Of a stretch of DNA of 64,000 nt, positions 53,310-61,282 are shown piece by piece (within the stretch, counting starts at the first letter, position 1; each line of letters starts with the position of its first letter). The stretch covers positions 921,063-985,062 of the forward strand of contig NC_013959.1 of assembly GCF_000025705.1 (NCBI RefSeq), in the 5' to 3' direction. The notes beneath the pieces were generated by a model. The model saw only the letters and a program-made list of their open reading frames with translations. It did no database searches and had not been told where the DNA came from. The translations under genes and the position numbers were made by a program. The DNA is from Sideroxydans lithotrophicus ES-1 (lineage in GTDB: Bacteria > Pseudomonadota > Gammaproteobacteria > Burkholderiales > Gallionellaceae).

Positions 53310-53612
53310 ATGACACTACAGACTTATATTGGAGTAGATGAAGATACCAACGCCGGACTGACCCATCTGGGGCGCCTCGTACGCGATGCCTGGGTATTCG
53401 GCATCCTGCCCGAAACGGAAACCTGTGCAGGCTGGGATTCAGCGCGCATGCAGAACCTGTACGAAAAGGTGTACGCCGCATGGGAGCCTTATGCTCATCT
53501 GCCCAGCCGCTTGCCGGACGACTTGCGTGAACGGCATGCCAGGTTGTATGCGGCAGCCATCTCGTCAGCGCGAGACAAGGGCTGGGATGCGGAGCTTGGC
53601 GAGGATGATTAA
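53310..53612 (+). CDS. Uncharacterised 100-residue protein of the cbb region
   Basis: A 100-residue, acidic, probably cytoplasmic protein (MTLQTYIGVDEDTNAGLTHL, WVFGILPETETC). It has no signal peptide or membrane segment and ends in AELGEDD. Codon use matches its neighbours. It lies 130 bp after cbbO, behind the nested hairpin, in the same direction as the cbb operon, and converges on the next gene. I do not recognise a domain; its position suggests a link to RuBisCO maturation or the Calvin cycle. Confidence 0.75.
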   Translation: MTLQTYIGVDEDTNAGLTHLGRLVRDAWVFGILPETETCAGWDSARMQNLYEKVYAAWEPYAHLPSRLPDDLRERHARLYAAAISSARDKGWDAELGEDD

Positions 53613-53622
53613 GGCGCCAACA

Positions 53623-54033
53623 TCATGCATGTCCCGGGGCCGCAAACTTTATCACCCGGGCCTGTCCGTCAAATCGCCCTTTGGCTGCAAGTTCGTTCAG
53701 TGCGCGCGGCAGTTCTGCCAGCAGGCGCGGCATAAGATCGGACGCTGCCGGCTGGTAGTAAACGGCCTGGTAGGCCACCGGGTCGCTGAGGGACGTACGA
53801 TCCTGGGGGTGGAAATCGCGCCAGGCGATGTCGATCCAGCACTTGCGTGTGCCGTCGAGAAATATGAGCTCTTCGGCATCCAGTATCGCGAGATATTGCA
53901 TGCTGCGCATCGGAACGAACAGGCAACCGGAGCTGGTGCGTGACCACAGTGCATGCGCAAGATTGTAAGTTGCTGCAGGCAGGAATCGCGGCTCACGCGC
54001 AAGTTCGGGATTGCGATAGCAGGTGATTTCCAT
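53623..54033 (-). CDS. Uncharacterised 136-residue protein, opposite strand in the cbb region
   Basis: A 136-residue protein from the ATG at 54033, preceded by GGAGCG at 7-bp spacing. The frame runs further upstream to 54279, but that part opposes the purE-like gene. No signal peptide; compact alpha/beta look (YNLAHALWSRTSSGCLFVPM, MQYLAILDAEELIFLDG). Not a family I recognise. It is the only minus-strand gene among the cbb cluster and is divergent from the PurE-like gene, 67 bp apart. Confidence 0.7.
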   Translation of the reverse strand: MEITCYRNPELAREPRFLPAATYNLAHALWSRTSSGCLFVPMRSMQYLAILDAEELIFLDGTRKCWIDIAWRDFHPQDRTSLSDPVAYQAVYYQPAASDLMPRLLAELPRALNELAAKGRFDGQARVIKFAAPGHA

Positions 54034-54100
54034 GAGCGCTCCATGGGGTGGAAGTCGGCAACAATTATCCATACTTTGATCGAGATTGAGGAGACCATGC

Positions 54101-54649
54101 ATGAAAAAACCAGTGCCTGCTGCGGCACCATCCACAAAGGCCGTCAACCAGATTCTGGTAGGCATACTGACGGGCAGTCCCAACGATCTGCCTGTCGTGG
54201 TCAAAGTTCGCGACACTTTGACTGAGCTCGGTATTTCCAGCGAGCTCGTGGTGGCGTCTGCACACCGTACGCCGGACAAGGTGCTGGCCTATATCGAACG
54301 TGCGCACAAGGAAGATGTGCAGGTGTTGATCGGGTGTGCGGGGATGGCCGCACATCTGGCCGGGGTGATTGCCGGCCACACGCGGTTGCCCGTGATCGGC
54401 TTGCCGCTTTCCGGCGGCGTCGTATCCGGCCTCGATGCGTTGCTGTCCACGGTGCAGATGCCGCCAGGTGTCCCCGTTGCCACGGTTGCAGTGGATGGCG
54501 CCAGGAACGCTGCCATGCTGGCTGCGCGCATCCTGGCGTTGAAGTTTCCGCGAATCAATGCAGCACTGGAAGCTGCAGCGAAAAAAGAGCGCGCACGCTA
54601 TGAGCTATCCGCAAACGAAGCACTGTCGAAACTGAGCGCCAATCAATAA
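54101..54649 (+). CDS. PurE-like protein (AIR carboxylase / N5-CAIR mutase family)
   Basis: A 182-residue protein from the ATG at 54101 behind GAGGAG. It carries the PurE signatures [19 protein letters not shown] (in place of the usual GSxSDW), [29 protein letters not shown] and [11 protein letters not shown]. The PurE fold is complete. The first loop differs (NDLP), so function could be changed. It lies in the cbb cluster, 10 bp before the aldolase gene and not with purK. Whether it is the cell's only PurE is unknown. Confidence 0.82.
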   Translation: MKKPVPAAAPSTKAVNQILVGILTGSPNDLPVVVKVRDTLTELGISSELVVASAHRTPDKVLAYIERAHKEDVQVLIGCAGMAAHLAGVIAGHTRLPVIGLPLSGGVVSGLDALLSTVQMPPGVPVATVAVDGARNAAMLAARILALKFPRINAALEAAAKKERARYELSANEALSKLSANQ

Positions 54650-54659
54650 GGGAGCCGTC

Positions 54660-55892
54660 ATGCCTCTCGTTCATCTGACCGATATCGTCAATCATGCTCA
54701 CCGGCACAATTACGCAGTGGGTGCTTTTGGCGTGGACAACCAGGATTTTCTGGAAGGGGTGATGCAAGCTGCCGAAGACAGCCGTGCGCCAGTTATCCTG
54801 AATCTGATCGATTCTCATTTTTCAGCTCACGACATCGATCTGTTCGTTCCGGCTGTGGTCGCCGTGGCGCGGCGAGCTGCCGTACCGGTAGCGATCAATT
54901 TCGACCATGGCACCGACCTTGAGTCGGCCGAACGCGCGATCTCTGCCGGTTGCAACGCAGTGATGGTGGATACATCCATGCTGCCCTTTTCGGAAAATCT
55001 GCGCCAGACCCGCGATATCGTGGACATGGCGCATGCCTGCGGAGTCACCGTGGAAGGTGAGCTTGGCTATGTACCCGGACTGGAAGGGGAAAGCGCTGCG
55101 GAACATCCGGGGGATCTGGCGTATACATCTGCGGTCGAAGCCAAGGCATTCGTGGAGCGGACAGGTGTCGATTGTCTGGCGGTTTCGGTCGGCACGGTGC
55201 ATGGCCGGATGAAAGGGGTGCCGAAGCTCGATTACAACAGGCTGACCAGGATACGCGAGGCTGTCGATGTGCCACTGGTGATACACGGTGGCACCGGGCT
55301 GACCGACGAGCAGTACAGGCGGCTCATTTCCCATGGCGTATCCAAGATCAATTACTACACCGGCCTGGCCGATGTCGCAGGCCGTCATGTCAGGGAAAAT
55401 GCGGCAGCCAATCAGGGTGGGGGTTACCGTGCGCTATTGGAGGGTGTTCGCGATGCTGTACGCGAGGAGGCCGCACGTTGCATCCGGATCTGGGGCAGCG
55501 GCGGGCGGGCCGCGGAAGTCCTGGCCCAGTGCAGACCGTGGCAGGAATTGGAGCATGTCGTTCTGTACAAGGCTGGCAATGAGCTGACCGACAGCGAAGT
55601 GGCTGCCATCATGCGCGAAGGCAAGGAGTCCATGCGCGCGATTCCCGGCGTACGCAATATCCGTATCGGACGGGCTTTGCAGCAGGATGGCAAGTATCAC
55701 TATTGCTGGCTGGTCACTCTGGCCAGCGAATCGGCGATCGAGATTTACCAGAATCATCAGGCGCAGCAAAGTTTTTCCCACAACCTTTTCCTGTCGGTTG
55801 CAACAGACTGGATTTCGCTGGACTTTTCGGAGATCGCGGCACCACCGATCCCGCTCGCTTCATTACCGGTGAAACATCTGGCCAAAGTCTGA
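54660..55892 (+). CDS. Class II aldolase fused to a Dabb-type domain
   Basis: A 410-residue protein. Residues 1-about 285 are a class II fructose-bisphosphate/tagatose-type aldolase: INFDHGTDLESAE (catalytic Asp82, zinc His83), SVGTVHGRMKG (His181), LVIHGGTGL (His209) and SKINYYTG. Zinc ligands are intact. Residues about 298-389 look like a dimeric alpha/beta-barrel (Dabb) domain (VVLYKAGNELTDSEVAAIM, IPGVRNIRIGRAL, WLVTLASESAI). The last 20 residues form a short tail. It probably acts as the fructose/sedoheptulose bisphosphate aldolase of the Calvin cycle; the role of the added domain is not known. Confidence 0.87.
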   Translation: MPLVHLTDIVNHAHRHNYAVGAFGVDNQDFLEGVMQAAEDSRAPVILNLIDSHFSAHDIDLFVPAVVAVARRAAVPVAINFDHGTDLESAERAISAGCNAVMVDTSMLPFSENLRQTRDIVDMAHACGVTVEGELGYVPGLEGESAAEHPGDLAYTSAVEAKAFVERTGVDCLAVSVGTVHGRMKGVPKLDYNRLTRIREAVDVPLVIHGGTGLTDEQYRRLISHGVSKINYYTGLADVAGRHVRENAAANQGGGYRALLEGVRDAVREEAARCIRIWGSGGRAAEVLAQCRPWQELEHVVLYKAGNELTDSEVAAIMREGKESMRAIPGVRNIRIGRALQQDGKYHYCWLVTLASESAIEIYQNHQAQQSFSHNLFLSVATDWISLDFSEIAAPPIPLASLPVKHLAKV

Positions 55893-55929
55893 TCGCGGTG
55901 ACGGCTGCTGCTCTTGCGGGCGGCTGAAT

Positions 55930-56364
55930 CTAGCGTTTGAGTGCCAGCATCAACACGCCGCCCGCAACCATGGCGATTCCGGCCCATTCTCGTAACGATG
56001 GGCGTTCACCGAGGAAGGTAAAGGCAAAAATGGCAACCAGGACCAGGCTCAATTTATCCACGGGGGCAACTTTCGAGGCCTCGCCGATCTGCAGAGCGCG
56101 GAAATAACAGACCCAGGACGCTCCCGTCGCCAATGCGGAGAGGGAAAGGAATATCCATGTCCTGGGAGGCAGCTTGAACGGGTTGCTCCACTTCCCGGCG
56201 AACCAGACGAATGCCGAGAGCGCGACGATGATGATCGCAGTCCGGATCAGCGTGGCCAGGTCGGAATCGATGCCTTTGATGCCGATCTTGGCAAAAACGG
56301 CAGTAAGGGCGGCGAAGATCGCCGACATGAGCGCCCAGTAGAACCAGCCAGTGGAAGTCAGCAT
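55930..56364 (-). CDS. EamA-domain membrane protein, half-size transporter
   Basis: A 144-residue protein with about four to five membrane segments (FYWALMSAIFAALTAVFAKIG, TAIIIVALSAFVWFAG, SLVLVAIFAFTFLGERPSL, WAGIAMVAGGVLMLAL). The single EamA repeat, with the conserved FLGERPS motif, matches the half-size DMT/EamA group, which must dimerise. Substrate unknown. Converges on the aldolase gene. Confidence 0.85.
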   Translation of the reverse strand: MLTSTGWFYWALMSAIFAALTAVFAKIGIKGIDSDLATLIRTAIIIVALSAFVWFAGKWSNPFKLPPRTWIFLSLSALATGASWVCYFRALQIGEASKVAPVDKLSLVLVAIFAFTFLGERPSLREWAGIAMVAGGVLMLALKR

Positions 56365-56412
56365 CGTGCGGGGGCGGCTAAATGGGGGATATGCAAAATC
56401 CAGTCATGCTTT

Positions 56413-56754
56413 TTAAAATGGCATGTCTCTTTTCAAAAGCTTGATCAATGCGTTGGCGCTGTCATGCAACATCGCCTCAGGATGTTTTTTGCAGTACACA
56501 TCCGACCAGTCCACGATGGAGATCTTGTCCGAGTTTTTTATGAAGTCCCTGTCGAGCATGTCGCCATACATGGCATCGGCCCCGGATAAATATCCGTTGA
56601 GCCAGACCTTGTAGGATTCTCCATCGGCAGGATGGTTTTGCCGGTCTTGCCATTGTTGGCAAGTGATATCGCCTATTACGGTACTGGCGTTCGAGTTGCT
56701 GACCATGAAGCTGGAAACGAAAATCGCTAGCAGAATGCGGCTGGTAATTCTCAT
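56413..56754 (-). CDS. Small periplasmic protein, Rap1a/Tai-like
   Basis: A 113-residue protein from the ATG at 56754. Signal peptide at about 1-23 (ILLAIFVSSFMVSNSNA). The mature part has one likely disulfide pair (ITCQQW and DVYCKKHPE) and the pattern KVWLNGYLSGADAM, then HPEAMLHDSANALIKLL. This loosely matches the Rap1a/Tai immunity-protein fold, but the similarity is too weak to assign a function. Single-gene unit, same strand as the EamA gene. Confidence 0.65.
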   Translation of the reverse strand: MRITSRILLAIFVSSFMVSNSNASTVIGDITCQQWQDRQNHPADGESYKVWLNGYLSGADAMYGDMLDRDFIKNSDKISIVDWSDVYCKKHPEAMLHDSANALIKLLKRDMPF

Positions 56755-56865
56755 GGATGGACTCCGATCGGGTTTTCTTGAGATTTTATTTAAACAGGTC
56801 ACATCTGCATTTAACCATTGCATGGCTGGGTATATTTGATGGTTGATAGTTCCCGGACAGCACAT

Positions 56866-56940
56866 TCAGCGTCGTGGCGGGCGCAGTGCGATGACTACGA
56901 CAGCAACCAGTACGACGAGAATCATCAATTCCAGGAACAT
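56866..56940 (-). CDS. Possible 24-residue single-membrane-segment peptide
   Basis: ATG at 56940, stop TGA at 56868-56866. The product is one hydrophobic helix (MFLELMILVVLVAVVVIAL) with a basic tail RPPRR, the pattern of small bacterial membrane proteins with the tail in the cytoplasm. AGGG lies about 8 nt upstream. Too short for statistics, so only tentative. Confidence 0.35.
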   Translation of the reverse strand: MFLELMILVVLVAVVVIALRPPRR

Positions 56941-57025
56941 CTGAATACCCTGTGACGGTAGATGGATACAGCATCGGGTTGCATGCTAGCACGAAAGGCA
57001 AATGTCGATGAATTGCAGGCCCAGG

Positions 57026-57063
57026 TTGCGGTTGGTTTAATATTTCTATAATATTGGAAATAT
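57026..57063 (+). promoter_or_regulatory. arsR promoter with overlapping operator
   Basis: ATATTTC (57040-57046) / GAAATAT (57057-57063) perfect 7-bp inverted repeat, with TATAAT (57047-57052) between the arms and a weak -35 (TTGCGG, 57026-57031). Placement over the -10 fits autorepression by ArsR. Confidence 0.6.
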
Positions 57064-57085
57064 AGAATGTAAACATGAGGTGGAG

Positions 57086-57403
57086 ATGAAGATCGAACTG
57101 GCAGTAGAAGCCTTGGCAGCATTGGCGCAGGAATCGCGCCTGTCGATCTTTCGCCTGCTGGTGCAGGCAGGGAAAGAGGGAGTGGCGGCGGGAGCATTGG
57201 GAGAGAGGCTGGGTATCCCGGCCGCCACCTTGTCTTTTCATTTGAAGACGCTGACACATGCCAAGTTGATCAAATCGCGCACCGAGGGGCGGTTTGTGAT
57301 CTATAGCGCCAATTTTGCCGGGATGGACAAGCTCATTGCTTATCTTACCGAGCATTGTTGTGCGGGTGATGCGACACAGTGCGCTCCGGTCAAGAAATGT
57401 TGA
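57086..57403 (+). CDS. arsR: ArsR-family arsenic-responsive repressor
   Basis: A 105-residue winged-helix repressor (LSIFRLLVQAGKEGVAAGAL, GIPAATLSFHLKTLTHAKL as recognition helix). The classical CxC motif of the alpha3 helix is absent. Instead, cysteines cluster at the C-terminus: Cys91, Cys92, Cys99 and Cys105 (EHCCAGDATQCAPVKKC), as in the Acidithiobacillus ferrooxidans ArsR, which binds As(III) through C-terminal cysteines. ATG at 57086 behind GAGGTGGAG. First gene of the ars block. Confidence 0.92.
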   Translation: MKIELAVEALAALAQESRLSIFRLLVQAGKEGVAAGALGERLGIPAATLSFHLKTLTHAKLIKSRTEGRFVIYSANFAGMDKLIAYLTEHCCAGDATQCAPVKKC

Positions 57404-57423
57404 TACGTTAAAGGAAATCGATA

Positions 57424-57921
57424 ATGAGTGAAAAGCAATACAACGTGCTGGTGCTGTGTACCGGCAATTCCGCACGGAGCATCCTGGGCGAAGTGCTGTT
57501 CAACAATCTGGACAAAGGCAGGTTCAAGGCATACAGCGCGGGCAGCAAGCCGGCTGGCCGCGTGAATCCGGGCGCACTGGAGTTGCTGCAACAACAAGGC
57601 TACAGCACCGAAGGACTGCGCAGCAAAAGCTGGGACGAGTTCGCTTTGCCCGGTGCTCCCGAGTTCGATTTCATCTTCACCGTGTGCGACAACGCTGCAG
57701 GAGAAGCCTGCCCGGTGTGGCTGGGGCATCCTGCCACGGCACACTGGGGTATTCCGGATCCGGCGCATATCGAAGGCGACGATGCGCGGCGCGCCGCTTT
57801 CAAAAGGGCATCCGAACAGTTGGCACGCCGCATCCAGCTGTTCATGAGCCTGCCGATCGAGAAACTTGACAAGCTCACCCTGAAAGAGAAGCTCGCCGAG
57901 ATCGGGCGCATCAAGGACTGA
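57424..57921 (+). CDS. arsC: Arsenate reductase, low-molecular-weight phosphatase type
   Basis: A 165-residue LMW-PTPase fold protein. The P-loop is CTGNSARS (residues 12-19), and the general acid region is IPDPAHIEGDD. VCDNAAGEACPVWLG contributes the resolving cysteines. It reduces arsenate to arsenite with thioredoxin or glutaredoxin. Lies between arsR and acr3. Confidence 0.93.
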   Translation: MSEKQYNVLVLCTGNSARSILGEVLFNNLDKGRFKAYSAGSKPAGRVNPGALELLQQQGYSTEGLRSKSWDEFALPGAPEFDFIFTVCDNAAGEACPVWLGHPATAHWGIPDPAHIEGDDARRAAFKRASEQLARRIQLFMSLPIEKLDKLTLKEKLAEIGRIKD

Positions 57922-57925
57922 CAGC

Positions 57926-58957
57926 ATGAGCATCTTCGAACGCTACCTCACCCTCTGGGTCTTCCTGTGCATCATCATTGGCGTGGTACTCGGACAAACC
58001 ATCCCCGCGCCGTTCCACTGGCTGGGCGGGCTGGAGATCGCCAAGGTCAACCTTCCGGTCGGCCTGCTGATCTGGGTGATGATCATTCCCATGCTCTTGC
58101 GCATCGACTTCGGCGCACTGCATGAGGTGCGCAAGCACTGGCGCGGTATCGGCGTGACGCTGTTCATCAACTGGGCGGTCAAGCCGTTCTCGATGGCGTT
58201 GCTCGGCTGGCTGTTCATCCGCCATCTGTTTGCCGCATATCTGCCGGCAGAGCAGCTCGACAGCTACATCGCAGGTCTCGTGCTGCTCGCTGCCGCACCC
58301 TGCACCGCGATGGTGTTCGTGTGGAGCCGTCTGGTGAACGGCGAGCCACTGTTCACCTTGAGCCAGGTCGCGCTCAACGACACCATCATGGTGTTCGCCT
58401 TCGCGCCACTGGTGGCGCTGCTGCTCGGCATCTCCTCCATTGTCGTGCCGTGGAATACGCTGCTGGTGTCGGTGGTGCTGTATATCGTGCTGCCCGTATT
58501 GCTGTCGCAAGTGTGGCGCAGGCTGCTGCTGGCGCGCGGCGAAGACGCGTTGCAGCGCACACTACATGCACTCGGTCCCATCTCCATCGCAGCGCTGCTG
58601 CTCACGCTGGTGTTGCTGTTCGCGTTCCAGGGCAAGGCCATCGTCGAACAACCGTTGATCATCCTGATGCTCGCCGTGCCCATCACTATCCAGGTGTATT
58701 TCACCTCGGGCCTGGCGTACTGGTTGAACCGTAGATTCGGCGAAGCGCATTGCGTGGCCGGGCCGTCGGCATTGATCGGGGCATCCAACTTCTTCGAACT
58801 TGCCGTCGCTGCTGCCATCAGCCTGTTCGGCTTTGAATCCGGCGCTGCATTGGCCACCGTGGTGGGCGTGCTGATCGAAGTGCCGGTGATGTTGAGTGTG
58901 GTGCATATCGTGAAGCGCAGCCAGGGCTGGTATCAGACTGGCGGTGCTGCAAACTGA
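57926..58957 (+). CDS. acr3: Arsenite efflux permease, Acr3 family
   Basis: A 343-residue membrane protein with ten predicted segments. The Acr3 motif AAAPCTAMVFVWSRL has the conserved Cys, and WAVKPFSMALLGWLF and GASNFFELAVAAAISLFG are typical. It extrudes arsenite using the proton gradient. Four bases after arsC. Confidence 0.95.
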   Translation: MSIFERYLTLWVFLCIIIGVVLGQTIPAPFHWLGGLEIAKVNLPVGLLIWVMIIPMLLRIDFGALHEVRKHWRGIGVTLFINWAVKPFSMALLGWLFIRHLFAAYLPAEQLDSYIAGLVLLAAAPCTAMVFVWSRLVNGEPLFTLSQVALNDTIMVFAFAPLVALLLGISSIVVPWNTLLVSVVLYIVLPVLLSQVWRRLLLARGEDALQRTLHALGPISIAALLLTLVLLFAFQGKAIVEQPLIILMLAVPITIQVYFTSGLAYWLNRRFGEAHCVAGPSALIGASNFFELAVAAAISLFGFESGAALATVVGVLIEVPVMLSVVHIVKRSQGWYQTGGAAN

Positions 58958-58959
58958 AT

Positions 58960-59508
58960 ATGAATAAGCCGTCAATGCTGTCGTTCCCTTGTATCCTGAA
59001 TGCATGGAATGCGCATGAAGGCGAGTTGCGCAATTACATCCGGCATCGTGCCGGAGACGCGCACTTGGCCGACGATCTGCTGCAAGAGGTTTTCGTCAAG
59101 GCGATGCAACAGGGCAGGCAGTTCTGCACGCTGGACAATGAGCGGGCGTGGCTGTTCCAGGTGGCGCGCAATGCATTGATCGACCAGCATCGTCGCGGGC
59201 GCAATGTGATCGAGCTGGAAGACGACATTCCGAACCCGGAGCCTGCGCCTGAGCCGTTACGCGTGCTCAGCACCTGCGTCGCGCGCGTGCTGTCCGAGCT
59301 GTCGCCGGAAGACCGCGACATCATCGAGCAATGCGATCTGGAAGGCGTGAAGCAGAAAACTTATGCGACTGCCCAGGGTCTTTCCCTTGCTGCCGCCAAA
59401 TCTCGGTTGTTGCGCGCACGGTCGCGCATGCGCGACCGCATGAGTACAGCCTGCCAGGTGCAATTCGACGAAAGCGGCCGGGTGGAAAGTCATATTCCAC
59501 GCAATTAA
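58960..59508 (+). CDS. sigZ: SigZ-like ECF-type sigma factor
   Basis: A 182-residue sigma-70 family protein. Region 2 is RNYIRHRAGDAHLADDLLQEVFVKAM and ERAWLFQVARNALIDQHRR in consecutive blocks; region 4 is LSPEDRDIIEQCDLEG and LSLAAAKSRLLRARSRMRD. No anti-sigma gene is adjacent. It lies directly after acr3 (2 bp), so arsenic may induce it, and the following permease and thioredoxin-fold genes are candidate targets. Confidence 0.85.
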   Translation: MNKPSMLSFPCILNAWNAHEGELRNYIRHRAGDAHLADDLLQEVFVKAMQQGRQFCTLDNERAWLFQVARNALIDQHRRGRNVIELEDDIPNPEPAPEPLRVLSTCVARVLSELSPEDRDIIEQCDLEGVKQKTYATAQGLSLAAAKSRLLRARSRMRDRMSTACQVQFDESGRVESHIPRN

Positions 59509-59542
59509 GGAAGCGCTTATTTGATCCGCCGTTCGCGGCAAT

Positions 59543-59568
59543 CCCTTCGACAGGCTCAGGGCCAACGG
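59543..59568 (+). repeat. intergenic repeat of the TTCGACAGGCTCAGGG type
   Basis: CCCTTCGACAGGCTCAGGG followed by CCAACGG. This short sequence is a widespread proteobacterial intergenic repeat half-site. It lies between sigZ and the permease gene. Confidence 0.6.
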
Positions 59569-59649
59569 ATAAATCAGTGTTTATTGGCTGCATCCTTTTA
59601 CCGCTTCGTTCGTCTCCTCAGTACCACAGACCGTTTTGGAGTTTATCGA

Positions 59650-60687
59650 ATGTTCGACTTTGCCCTGAAATTGCCGCGTCGCAGTCCCCGCGCCTTTTTA
59701 TCGATCGCCGTCGTAGCGTGGTTCCTGCTATACAAAACGCTGGAGCCGTTATCGCATTGGCTGGTGGATGGTTTGCCCGTTGCGCGCGGCAGCCACCTGT
59801 ACGACGCGCTGCAATTCTTCCTGTACGACACGCCCAAGGTGCTGCTGCTGCTGGCAGGGGTGGTGATGGTGATGGGCATGATCAATTCCTATTTCACGCC
59901 GGAGCGCACCCGTGCCCTGCTCTCGGAGCGGCATGAGGGGGGCGGCAATGTTCTGGCTGCCATGCTTGGCATCGTCACCCCGTTCTGTTCCTGTTCTGCC
60001 GTACCGCTGTTCATCGGCTTCGTGCAGGCTGGTGTGCCGCTGGGCGTGACCTTTTCCTTCCTGATTTCTGCGCCAATGGTCAACGAGATAGCGCTGGCGC
60101 TGCTGTTTGGACTGTTTGGCTGGAAGATTGCGGTCCTGTATATGGGGCTGGGTTTGTCGGTTGCCATCGTTGCCGGTTTCATCATCGGCAAATTGAAGCT
60201 GGAACACCATCTGGAGGACTGGGTGCGCAACATGGCACAAATACCGGCAACGGTCGGCGCCGATGAGCTGACCTTACCGGACCGGATCGAAGCCGGGTTC
60301 GCCAGCGTGCGCGAGATCGTCGGCAAGGTGTGGCTATATGTTCTGGCGGGAATCGCCATCGGTGCGGGCATTCACGGATACGTGCCGCAGGATTTCATGG
60401 CCAGTTTCATGGGCAAGGATGCCTGGTGGGCAGTTCCCGCCTCCGTGCTGATCGGTGTCCCGATGTACACCAATGCCGCAGGAATCATCCCCATTGTAGA
60501 GGCCTTGCTGGCCAAAGGCGCAGCACTCGGTACGGTACTCGCATTCATGATGAGTGTGATCGCACTGTCCCTGCCGGAGATGGTGATCCTGCGCAAGGTA
60601 CTTAAACCGCGCCTGATTGCCACCTTCGTTGGCGTGGTGGCGACAGGCATCATGCTGGTCGGCTATGTGTTCAACGCGGTGGTTTGA
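59650..60687 (+). CDS. DUF318/ArsP-type permease
   Basis: A 345-residue polytopic protein counted from the ATG at 59650 (the frame is open 43 codons further but crosses the repeat). The family motif PFCSCSAVPLFIGFVQAGVPLG, in two parts, and the second half GVPMYTNAAGIIPIVEALL are present. Relatives export trivalent organoarsenicals or divalent metals. Its place behind acr3 and sigZ supports arsenic efflux. Confidence 0.88.
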   Translation: MFDFALKLPRRSPRAFLSIAVVAWFLLYKTLEPLSHWLVDGLPVARGSHLYDALQFFLYDTPKVLLLLAGVVMVMGMINSYFTPERTRALLSERHEGGGNVLAAMLGIVTPFCSCSAVPLFIGFVQAGVPLGVTFSFLISAPMVNEIALALLFGLFGWKIAVLYMGLGLSVAIVAGFIIGKLKLEHHLEDWVRNMAQIPATVGADELTLPDRIEAGFASVREIVGKVWLYVLAGIAIGAGIHGYVPQDFMASFMGKDAWWAVPASVLIGVPMYTNAAGIIPIVEALLAKGAALGTVLAFMMSVIALSLPEMVILRKVLKPRLIATFVGVVATGIMLVGYVFNAVV

Positions 60688-60956
60688 TGACCGGTTGCAT
60701 GACACTGCCTCCCGCTGCGCCGATCATCTACCTCACGCTGGTGGGGACGGGGGAGCCGTTGCTGCGCATGGAGAAGCGTTTGTTCTGCGCGGCTGGTGGC
60801 CTGGGTATTCGGCTGGAGGTGGAAATTCGCAAAGATGTCGAGGCATTGGGCAATTCCTTGCAGCAATCGCTAGCTGTGCTGCATGACGGCAAGTTGATTT
60901 TTAACGGCCTGCATCGCATCGAGGAGGTCGAGAGCTGGCTGAAGAATTTAAAGTGA
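60687..60956 (+). CDS. Small thioredoxin-fold-like protein without CxxC
   Basis: An 89-residue protein starting at the ATG that overlaps the permease stop. The order of strands and helices (APIIYLTLVGTGEPLL, GLGIRLEVEIRKDVEALG, AVLHDGKLIFNGLHRIEEVE) suggests a thioredoxin-like fold, but no CxxC is present. I infer a structural or binding role with the permease. Confidence 0.65.
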   Translation: MTGCMTLPPAAPIIYLTLVGTGEPLLRMEKRLFCAAGGLGIRLEVEIRKDVEALGNSLQQSLAVLHDGKLIFNGLHRIEEVESWLKNLK

Positions 60957-61014
60957 ACATCCGTGTGCGCGGCCCGGAACCTGGCTGCGCGTGGCAAACA
61001 AGAGGAGTAGCGAA

Positions 61015-61263
61015 ATGGAAGTGAATCGTATCGTCAGTATCTTTGCGGGTTTTATGATCATGTTGAGCCTGGGATTGGCGCACTGGATGGGGCAGGCTGA
61101 TCTGTCGCATGTGAGCTGGTTGTGGCTGACGCTGTTCGTCGGGTTCAATCTGTTCCAGATGGGTTTCACCGGATTTTGTCCGCTGGTGAAGGTTCTCGGC
61201 GTATTCGGTTATGACAAGAGCAAATGCTGCACGCCGGCCAAAGATGGCAAATCCTGCTGCTGA
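61015..61263 (+). CDS. DUF2892 membrane protein with cysteine tail
   Basis: An 82-residue protein with two membrane segments (IFAGFMIMLSLGLAHWMG and WLWLTLFVGFNLFQMGF) of the YgaP-type DUF2892. Family motif GFCPLVKVLGVFG follows. The tail adds four cysteines (KCCTPAKDGKSCC), suitable for metal or thiol chemistry. ATG at 61015 with AGGAG; the open frame goes back eight codons further without a site. Confidence 0.85.
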   Translation: MEVNRIVSIFAGFMIMLSLGLAHWMGQADLSHVSWLWLTLFVGFNLFQMGFTGFCPLVKVLGVFGYDKSKCCTPAKDGKSCC

Positions 61264-61282
61264 TAGTTAAGGAGAGATCATT

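Larger units (their letters stand above)
56755..57085. other. 330-bp gap before arsR
   Basis: Contains the presumed promoter region of the small periplasmic gene, a possible 24-residue ORF on the minus strand (56866-56940) and, at the right end, the arsR operator and promoter (57026-57063). Nothing else recognisable. Confidence 0.5.

Noticed and set aside
54034-54279. N-terminal extension of the 136-residue minus-strand gene
   Set aside because: It overlaps the PurE-like gene and has no ribosome site, while the ATG at 54033 has GGAGCG.
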